A DNA stretch of 64,000 nucleotides from Ferrimonas aestuarii. Its GTDB lineage: Bacteria; Pseudomonadota; Gammaproteobacteria; Enterobacterales; Shewanellaceae. Under the pieces are notes generated by a model. The model searched no databases, had not been told where the DNA came from, and worked only from the letters and a program-made list of their open reading frames with translations. The position numbers were made by a program, and so were the translations under genes. How positions within the stretch are numbered: the first letter of the stretch is position 1; every line of letters begins with the position of its first letter. This document shows, piece after piece, positions 63,600 through 64,000 of this stretch. The stretch spans positions 38,791 through 102,790 of the forward strand of contig NZ_SWCJ01000018.1 in assembly GCF_005116665.1 (NCBI RefSeq). Reading direction: 5' to 3'.

Positions 63600-63676
63600 T
63601 GGCGGAGTGGACGGGACTCGAACCCGCGACCCCCGGCGTGACAGGCCGGTATTCTAACCAACTGAACTACCACTCC
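63600..63676 (-). tRNA. tRNA-Asp (GTC)
   Basis: The 77-base sequence folds as a canonical tRNA. The acceptor GGAGTGG pairs with CCACTCC, the D-arm reads AGTTCAGTTGGTTAGA, the anticodon loop CTGTCAC has anticodon GTC, the T-arm is GGGTTCGAGTCCC, and CCA is encoded. It lies downstream of the 5S gene in the rRNA operon. Confidence 0.96.
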
Positions 63677-63687
63677 ACCGAAATTGG

Positions 63688-63805
63688 CGTCTGACGATGA
63701 CCTACTCTCACATGGGAACTCCCACACTACCATCGGCGCAACTGCGTTTCACTTCTGAGTTCGGCATGGGATCAGGTGGGACCACAGCGCTATGGTCGTC
63801 AGACA
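63688..63805 (-). rRNA. rrf: 5S ribosomal RNA
   Basis: About 117 bases on the minus strand. Hallmarks include CCATGCCGAACTCAGAAGTG, GCGCCGATGGTAGTGTGG and the pairing ends GTCTGACGACC/GGTCATCGTCAGAC. Ends are estimated to within 2 bases. Confidence 0.95.
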
Positions 63806-63892
63806 AAAATTGTCAATTTGTACAAGCTGCTTTCTCGTTTTTGCTTTTCGCAAGTGCTTATATCTGCGATATCAAAACCCATTGGGTGTTGT

Positions 63893-64000
63893 ATGGTTAA
63901 GCCTCACGGGTCATTAGTACAGGTTAGCTCAACGCCTCACAACGCTTACACACCCTGCCTATCAACGTGGTAGTCTTCCACGGCCCTTTAGTGGACTTAA
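63893..64000 (-). rRNA. rrl: 23S ribosomal RNA, 3' end (partial)
   Basis: The minus-strand sequence ends with CTGTACTAATGACCCGTGAG and GCTTAACC, the conserved 23S 3' terminus (E. coli GTACTAATGAACCGTGAGG), and contains GATAGGCAGGGTGTGTAAGC. The gene continues beyond the right edge. Confidence 0.95.

Noticed and set aside
63601..63800. Possible short proteins across the tRNA-5S region
   Set aside because: Frames lie inside structural RNA genes.

Overview
The window is gammaproteobacterial chromosome. The conserved block mltD-gloB-yafS-rnhA/dnaQ, a YnhF-type micro-membrane protein, a TIGR03503 protein, class I fumarase, several CXXCH heme motifs and two flagellins with a FliB methylase point to a marine Alteromonadales-type organism, most likely Ferrimonas or a Shewanella relative. 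That placement is an inference from gene content and was not tested by any search. No phage, integrase, transposase or CRISPR array was seen.

Layout. 1-2.4 kb: a truncated DM13-domain gene, divergent from a RegB/RegA-type redox two-component pair. 2.5-5.9 kb: a secreted alpha/beta hydrolase with a NatAB-type ABC exporter. 5.9-9.5 kb: SigZ-type sigma factor, a DUF2919 membrane protein, and the yjfL/yjfM/yjfC-like trio (DUF350, DUF1190, glutathionylspermidine-synthase fold). 9.5-12.3 kb: a 27-aa YnhF-like protein and two uncharacterised genes, one with a DUF4145-like N-terminus and a tandem duplicated domain. 12.4-20.4 kb: an accessory-looking locus with a LuxR-type regulator and a tetraheme lipoprotein, divergent from a secreted protein, a large TonB-dependent receptor and a secreted metallophosphoesterase. 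20.4-26.1 kb: LysE/RhtB exporter, small secreted Cys protein, LysR regulator, unknown membrane-anchored protein, RlmJ, unknown membrane protein.

26.1-33.6 kb: a MacAB-like export operon (adaptor, ATPase, two FtsX-type permeases) followed by its own NtrC-family response regulator and histidine kinase. Upstream is a -24/-12 (sigma-54) promoter preceded by three phased TGTCCG boxes, which suggests autoregulation. 33.6-38 kb: a MexEF-like RND pump without an outer-membrane component. 38.4-45 kb: an unknown gene, then the housekeeping block TIGR03503-dnaQ/rnhA-yafS/gloB-mltD. 45-51.9 kb: a second NatAB exporter, a GMC oxidoreductase, a small membrane protein and two AraC-type regulators. 52-55.2 kb: a flagellin islet of FliB lysine methylase and two flagellins. 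55.3-62.5 kb: S9 peptidase, class I fumarase, hybrid histidine kinase with a periplasmic rhodanese, and a TlpA-like thioredoxin.

62.7-63.5 kb is an array of four composite repeats, each with two perfect or near-perfect hairpins. The window ends in the distal part of an rRNA operon on the minus strand (23S 3' end, 5S, tRNA-Asp, terminator). Start codons were chosen by Shine-Dalgarno spacing, signal peptides and family length; several genes are therefore shorter than their longest open frames.
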